Shown here: positions 7,375 through 11,541 of the stretch, piece after piece
Numbering within the stretch: position 1 is the first letter of the stretch
Layout: each line of letters begins with the position of its first letter
NCBI GenBank assembly: GCA_003024985.2
Contig: PXIH01S0001424.1
Length of the DNA stretch: 11,541 nt
From: Euperipatoides rowelli
Taxonomy: Eukaryota; Onychophora; Udeonychophora; Euonychophora; Peripatopsidae
Direction: 5' to 3' (one strand)
Program-made: the position numbers and the translations under genes
The notes under the pieces: generated by a model
The model's input: the letters and a program-made list of their open reading frames with translations, nothing else
What the model was told of the DNA's origin: nothing
The model's database searches: none

Positions 7375-8041
7375 TACAACTTTACTTTTAGGTTTTTACC
7401 TCCCAACAAAAATAAAATATCTGAGCAATTACTGACTGGGGGCATTATTACACATTTCTCAATGTTAAAATTAAGACAATTTCTAATAGACCAATTCCAT
7501 AGAAGGTCTAGATCTCTTGGAAAAATTTTGATATCCTTGAGTGATAATATATTTCTATACATCTTCAGATTAGTTACATAAGGGTGGTTAAGAGCCTATA
7601 TGGGCCCCGGGACAAAAATTTGTATAGGCACTTGTTTGTGAAAATTGATAAGCTTTTTTTTGGTTGTGTGATTTTTTTTTTTAGTTACTGTGGGCCTGGG
7701 AACTTTTGCCCCAGCTGCTCTGCTCGCAACACCCGTGGTTACAGTTCCCTGTGGTAAACTGTGGGGTTGAGAATGAGAGGATGATCTACAACCATTTATC
7801 TTAGCTACAAAAATTTCTACCTTTTAAAAATTCTTTAATAGATTGTATATTTGTCTTAAACATGTAAGAATATTTAACTTTTCCATTTTACCTATTAAGA
7901 TAGCATGTTCAACCGAAGCAAATGGTTTACTAAATCCATAAAAGCCACAACTATACACAACACAGCTTCTGTCATCTCTGTAATTATATACATCATTGAA
8001 GACGACTTCCAAATAAATTTGTGTTACAAAAAATTTAATTA
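7375..8041 (-). pseudogene. Non-LTR retrotransposon reverse transcriptase relic (family 2), interrupted by an insertion
   Basis: Read on the minus strand from about 8030, this is the central RT domain of a Jockey/CR1-like element, which would copy its RNA into DNA at the target site. The block with FSKPFASVEHAILIGKMEKL (7944-7885) matches the family's motif A region, usually DFSKAFDSVxHxIL. Here the catalytic Asp is Gly (7935-7937) and the second Asp is Ala (7917-7919). TAA at 7824-7826 interrupts it. Then follow a segment resembling the fV.ingcrS stretch and an LPQG box (7757-7746), the counterpart of VPQG. The palm between this box and the YADD box is missing. Reading resumes at LKMYR (7568-7554), with the thumb-like DLDLLWNWSIRNCLNFNIEK (7514-7455) and KCVIM to ~7386. 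All pieces share one phase, with the 7579-7737 insertion sitting between two of them. It is truncated at copy C on one side and at N8042 on the other. It differs clearly from the RT at 8080-8975. Confidence 0.72.
7579..7737. mobile_element. MITE-like insertion, 159 bp, inside the RT relic
   Basis: This island is more GC-rich than its surroundings and non-coding. It sits between two copies of GTTACA (7573-7578 and 7738-7743) that look like a 6 bp target-site duplication. Its ends form imperfect terminal inverted repeats: GGGTGGTTAAGAGC at 7582-7595 against GGGTGTTGCGAGC read in reverse complement from 7734-7722, about 11 matches with one gap. Inside are two T runs and two GGGCC(C/T)NGGGA-type words near 7602 and 7692. 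Removing the element and one GTTACA takes out 165 bases and leaves the RT frame open across the site, which supports these borders. The GGGCCC/GGGGCAAAA-rich ends resemble those of short hAT-type DNA transposons, but a 6 bp duplication does not fit hAT (8 bp), so I leave it unclassified. Confidence 0.6.
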
Positions 8042-8042
8042 N
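8042..8042. other. Unresolved base, probable contig join between two LINE relics
   Basis: To the left is RT family 2, beginning upstream of its motif A. To the right is the end of the RT thumb of family 1. The two are unrelated in detail and meet exactly at the N. Confidence 0.6.
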
Positions 8043-8079
8043 GAGTTAAATATTTTACATTGTTTTTGATATAGGCCTA

Positions 8080-8975
8080 ACCAATTTTTTTGTTTAAAGA
8101 GTTTATATTTTTATTATGAATACTAAATGAAAAATTTTCTTTGAAGAATAAACCTAGATCTTTGTGTGAAGATACTGGTTTTATAATTTCTTCATCTATA
8201 TAATATTTATATTTTGGATTATTTTTACCTATGTGTAGTAGCCTATCTCTGTTTTAATTTTGCAGATTTTTAGGTCTTTAGATAAGCAATCTTTAGATAT
8301 GTCAGTCAAAATGTTTTGAAGATTAATATTACTATCTACATCTTTTATTTGGCTAAACAGTTTGTCATCTGCGTAACATAGAGAGTGGTTTCTATGGATT
8401 AGAGCAATACCACTTACGACAATATTAAAAAGGAAAGCATATATTGCACCTCCTTGAGGTACCCCGTTATTACACAAGCTGTATTTAGATCTTGTTCCAT
8501 TTATCTCTATTGCAATATATCTATCTTTTAGATAACAACTGATTAAATTAATTATGTAATTAGGGAAAATGTATTTGTCTAGACATTCCAAGATGTCATC
8601 ATGTTTGATAGAATGATATGCAGATTCTAAATCTAAAAAAATAATATCAGTGGGTATATTACTATTTAAGTTCAAAATTATTTCAAAATTTAATTTGTTA
8701 AGATTGGTAATCGTAGATTTATTTTTTATAAATCCATGCTAGATGGAAATAGGTTATGGGTGATTTCATGTAATTTAAGTGATAATATAACGCGTTCCAT
8801 AATTTTTTGATAAATTGGACAATAATGAAATGGGGCGATAATTCTTAACTTCATTTTTCCTACCATTTTTATGAATGGGAACTATAACACCCAGTTTCCA
8901 AAAAACTGGAAAAATTCCGGAGACAAAAGACAAATTAATAATTCTCACTAAGAAATCAGTGAAAATTGATGACAT
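8080..8975 (-). pseudogene. Reverse transcriptase domain relic of the family 1 LINE (catalytic residues intact)
   Basis: The fingers contain GIFPVFWKLGVIVPIHKNGR and NYRPISLLS (~8925-8830), typical of LINE RTs. A frameshift near 8805 leads to IMERV, and TAG at 8739-8741 replaces the Gln usually found before HGF in the HGFIKNKST box (8738-8715). The palm then stays open to 8229. Motif A is FLDLESAYHSIKHDDIL with its Asp, followed by the NGVPQGG box and YADD (within LCYADDKLF, near 8370), so the Asp of motif A and both Asp residues of motif C survive. After another indel near 8247 the thumb continues as HIGKNNPKYKYYID and KDLGLFF (8235-8145) and reaches TAG at 8077-8079. The pattern of many indels around intact catalytic sites suggests fairly recent death or sequencing/assembly errors. 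Confidence 0.85.
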
Positions 8976-9596
8976 TTTTTAATAAGATAATAGGGTAAGT
9001 TATCTAATTTAGATGTAAAAGAGTTATCTATATTATTAATATTATTTATTTCTAAATTATTTGTGAACCAAATTGGTTCACTGTTATCTGATAAGGTTTC
9101 TTTATACTTATAATATTTTATGTTAATTCTTGTAAAATGATTTATGAAATGTTGAACCATCTCCTCATTACTTGTGATGTCTGAACAATTTATTGTGATT
9201 TTTTGTATTTTTTTAAGGCGTTTTGTCTTATTACTATATTTGAAACAAGTCTTTTTTTTTCTATTAACACACTTTAATAACCTGAAGTCAAATGTCAATC
9301 TAGATAATCGGATTAAGTTATTTATCTCCTTAATTTTTTATAATTTTGATACTTGTTAGAAGATTTATTTTACTGTATATTTTAAAAAGTCTATTTTTAA
9401 TCCTACATTTCTCATTTATCTCTTTATTAATCCATTTTTCTTATTATAATTGTTATTCGTTGCATAAAATTTAGGTTTATATATATATCAATAACCTCAA
9501 AAATGTGTTTTAGAATTAAAAGAATGTCAATTTCAAAATTTACTTCTTCTATGAAGTATTCATTTAAATTTATATTATTCAAGTGATAATTAATTT
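8976..9596 (-). pseudogene. Linker between endonuclease and RT in the family 1 LINE
   Basis: After the endonuclease, coding potential continues in short overlapping phases. A piece around NEYFIEEVNFEIDILLILKH (~9561-9502) resembles the usual acidic post-endonuclease helix region. A basic region near 9480-9299 is broken by several indels, and an open phase at 9298-8948 is rich in Lys, Asn and Ile. This last phase leads into LDNLPYYLIKK, the expected start of the RT fingers, and an indel in an A-run near 8978 moves the frame into the next piece. It is called by position between two clear domains and by its composition; sequence similarity is weak here. Confidence 0.55.
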
Positions 9597-10374
9597 TTAT
9601 GTAATCAGCTCTTGAGAAATTATAAGAGGTGTTTGAAATAGTGTTATCAAAAAATTATTAACAATATTGAAGGAAATTTTACTATGATCGCTTTTGCCAA
9701 AGGGGTTATATGAATTTAAATCATAAATTATATTTTTATTTGTAGTGAGAACTAGATCCAAGAGAGCCGAACTGCCTCCCCTAAATCTATTGTGTTCAGT
9801 TAAAATTTGAGACAGATTATAAAACATACAAAAATCTATGAAATTGTCACCAAAATAATCTATAGAATAATTGCTTATCATATTAACCCAAACTATCAGT
9901 GGCAGATTCAAGTCACCTAACAACACAATCTCATTATAATTTATACATTTAAATTTGTCAATAAAGTAATACAAATGTTTGATTAAATTACTGTTAAATT
10001 CTTTGGTGTAATTTGGAGGTCTATAAACAATAATAAATAAAATTATTGTACTATGGATCTTGAGAGAGAACCATAAAGATTATATATGTACTATTAGGGG
10101 TCTCTAAAAGGTCTATTTTGAAGCAATCTCTATAATAGGAAGCTATTCCACCATCTTTTTTACCCAGTCTGTCTTTTCTGGTCAAGATGTAATCACTGGA
10201 TGAATTGACTATAATATAATCCATTTCAGAATGTAACCAGGTTGCAACAAAAATGATCACGTTTGTATAATTAGAGCTTAAATAAACACCAATTTCATCA
10301 ATTTTATTAATTAAAGAAATTAAGTTAGAATATAAAATTTTTAGCTTTTTTAGATCTTTAAAATTAGCTAATTG
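9597..10374 (-). pseudogene. APE-type endonuclease domain relic of the family 1 LINE
   Basis: This domain nicks target DNA to prime reverse transcription. The first phase is open from 10374 to TAG 10051. It begins with KILYSNLISLINKIDEI, the usual N-terminal strand of these enzymes, then has VATWL at about 10248-10234 where the family has (T)ETWL, and RKDRLGKKDGGIASYY, matching the R.DR...GGG.a.Y pattern. The metal-binding Glu of ETWL is therefore Ala (GCA). The second phase picks up near 10047 with IVYRPPNYTKEF, then GDLNLP (9917-9900) with the catalytic Asp and Asn intact, LDLVLTTN (~9758-9735) and the SDH box (9692-9684), also intact. A small indel near 10050 separates the halves. It ends at the TAA at 9597-9599. 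Confidence 0.82.
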
Positions 10375-10550
10375 CTATCTATTTTTGTCTAAAACATAAT
10401 CATTACTAGATTTATTTTTTTTTAATCATACCATATCTCGATACATTTCTATTTTTTACTTCTTTTACAATCAATTCTATTTTGTTTTCATATAGTTCTT
10501 CTTTTTCTTTCTTATTCAAATACAACTAATTAAATGTTTCTATAGACTAT

Positions 10551-10660
10551 CCATATTCTTCAATAATTTTACAGATTGATCAACATTCCCTTTGTATACT
10601 GCAATCTTCATACAATCATTATGACTTCTTGACTATTTTATTTCTTTGTTCTGATTCATA
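10551..10660 (-). repeat. Diverged tandem repeat unit 1 in the unknown coding relic
   Basis: This resembles 10746-10858 at DNA level (by eye about 65-70%), best over the blocks TGCAATCTTCA/TGTAATCTTCA and TTTTATTTCT(T/C)TG. On the minus strand both units translate to similar peptides: ESEQRNK here and ESKQRNK in the other, each followed about 25 residues later by a (K/D)LLKN box. The similarity at protein level suggests that the duplication arose in coding sequence. Confidence 0.5.
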
Positions 10661-10745
10661 AAAAAAAAATTCCTAGCCATACTAGGCCTAGTTATCTTGC
10701 TTAATATTTGGCAATTCCAAACCATTAATTGTTTCCTACTCTTTC

Positions 10746-10858
10746 CTGTATTTTTTAATAAATCAATATGTTGTTCAACAAGTTCATCACATTATGTAAT
10801 CTTCACATTATACTTGTATCTTCTTAATTCTGTTTTATTTCTCTGTTTTGACTCAATA
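10746..10858 (-). repeat. Diverged tandem repeat unit 2 in the unknown coding relic
   Basis: This is the partner of 10551-10660, offset by about 195 bases. The minus-strand peptide runs from ESKQRNKTELRRYKYNVKI through two stop codons to HIDLLKN. A possible third, weaker unit around 11040-11090 (DSQEYKIDDNINIQLLFDN) shares only the spacing and a few residues, and I do not call it. Confidence 0.5.
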
Positions 10859-11541
10859 AACATCTCACTATACAACATTTTCAATGAACTCACTGGTAAC
10901 TTAAAAAACACATTTAATACCTATCAACATCATTACTTTGTCTAGTACATTCTATAAGATCCAATGTGTTATCCAAGTCTCATTACTTGAAGGCCAACAT
11001 TATAAACTGTCATTTATTCTTATATTAATTTCCATATTATCAAATAATAACTGAATATTTATATTATCATCTATTTTGTATTCTTGTGAGTCAAACTTTA
11101 CCTTTGGATGTGTATTCCATTTTTGCCATTTGAATCTTCTATCTTGATCGGTTTCTGTTCTCCCATCATTATTAAACTAGATGTCTACAGCTCTCTATCA
11201 GACCTGTCTGGTTTTTATCACTATGTCTATTTAACTTACTATTCTCTAAATTTCTATAGTAACTTTCCTGTTTATCTCTTGTGAATGATATTTTTCCTAA
11301 TGTCTGATTCTCTGTACTTTCAGATAAAAAGGATTTATTTCATTTAAATTATAAGAATCCTCATTTTTTATCTTATTTTTTTTTTTTTTTCATTTATCAA
11401 AAATGTATTCAGTATGTACTTAAAGTTTAGGCTAAATCTCCTTTGAATGCTGTAATTTTCACTTCTTTATTCCAATTAATTTGATTTTTAATAATCTTCA
11501 AATAATATATGCTACATTTTAAATAATAATTATAAAATTTA

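Larger units (their letters stand above)
8043..10374 (-). mobile_element. Non-LTR retrotransposon ORF2 region, Jockey/CR1-like (family 1), decayed
   Basis: Read right to left, the segment holds an apurinic-type endonuclease (10374-9597), a linker (9596-8976) and a reverse transcriptase (8975-8080) in the canonical order of an ORF2 from the Jockey/CR1/I-like group. No RNase H domain is visible. The 3' UTR and poly(A)/microsatellite tail are absent because the sequence ends at N8042. Homologous pieces appear in different phases, implying frameshifts near 10050, several between 9600 and 9299, one near 8978, one near 8805, one between 8800 and 8745 and one near 8247, plus a few nonsense codons. 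Domain order, spacing and motifs are clear enough to be confident of the family type, though not of the exact clade. Confidence 0.85.
10450..11400 (-). pseudogene. Decayed hydrophilic coding region of unknown family, possible LINE ORF1
   Basis: On the minus strand, open pieces in changing phases follow one another with little overlap. They are a piece around KNEDSYNLNEINPF (~11362-11320), an Arg/Lys/Asn-rich piece around LGKISFTRDKQESYYRNLEN (~11310-11180), a 57-codon piece with RRFKWQKW and INIQLLFDNMEINIRIND (11173-11003), and a piece with PVSSLKMLYSEMFIESKQRN (~10910-10800). The last includes a segment that is repeated near 10660-10550. An A-run opposite the T-run at 11376-11390 lies just upstream of the first piece. 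I recognise no domain: no CCHC knuckle, PHD finger or RRM motif. Its position directly upstream of the endonuclease and its basic, polar character fit a LINE ORF1, but an unrelated gene relic is equally possible. Confidence 0.4.

Noticed and set aside
7582-7600. GGTGGTTAAGAGCC as a tRNA or tRNA-derived SINE box
   Set aside because: It looks a little like a tRNA D-arm region, but no B box, anticodon arm or acceptor pairing follows; inverted ends and flanking repeats favour a MITE.
9174-9359. Plus-strand ORF of 61 residues (also 10697-10945)
   Set aside because: Antisense to the LINE linker and to the unknown coding relic; no domain, and composition typical of shadows in AT-rich DNA.
1-11541. 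CRISPR array, phage, toxin-antitoxin or other prokaryotic system
   Set aside because: No regularly spaced repeats, operons or prokaryotic signals; all identifiable proteins are eukaryotic retroelement products.

Overview
This looks like nuclear DNA of an animal, most likely an insect or other arthropod. It is strongly AT-rich, has no operons or bacterial-style ribosome binding sites, and every recognisable coding piece comes from a eukaryotic retroelement carrying stops and frameshifts. No intact host gene, RNA gene or CRISPR array is visible. I cannot name the species.

Layout. Positions 1-980 are AT-rich and hold nothing recognisable. At 991 there is a candidate TATA-box promoter, followed by four helically phased GATTC-type repeats. 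Positions 1451-1841 and 2005-2410 are two direct copies of a ~400 bp repeat. Each ends in an identical AATAAA-bearing hairpin, as the R/U5 end of an LTR might. Positions 3225-7374 hold three overlapping, decayed copies (A, B, C) of the gag-protease region of one LTR retrotransposon family, all on the plus strand. No integrase, plus-strand reverse transcriptase or envelope follows them.

The rest is on the minus strand. Positions 7375-8041 are a reverse transcriptase relic of one non-LTR (LINE-type) family, split by a 159 bp MITE-like insertion. Positions 8043-10374 are a fairly complete but frameshifted endonuclease-reverse transcriptase ORF of a second non-LTR family. Positions ~10450-11400 are a decayed hydrophilic coding region of unknown family, in the place of an ORF1, with a ~195 bp tandem internal duplication.

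Four single N bases (1842, 4949, 7067, 8042) fall exactly where the sequence changes identity. The last 14 bases before N4949 are repeated as the first 14 after N7067. The simplest reading is that copy A continues into copy C and that copy B is a separate contig scaffolded between them. Part of the apparent tandem arrangement may therefore be an assembly product.

The genes do not form a working pathway; this is a nested transposon graveyard. I found no convincing new biological system. The most useful observations are the N-bounded blocks, the conserved poly(A) hairpins, the MITE whose removal leaves an open RT frame, the complementary lesions in the gag-pro copies, and the unidentified repeat-bearing coding relic.
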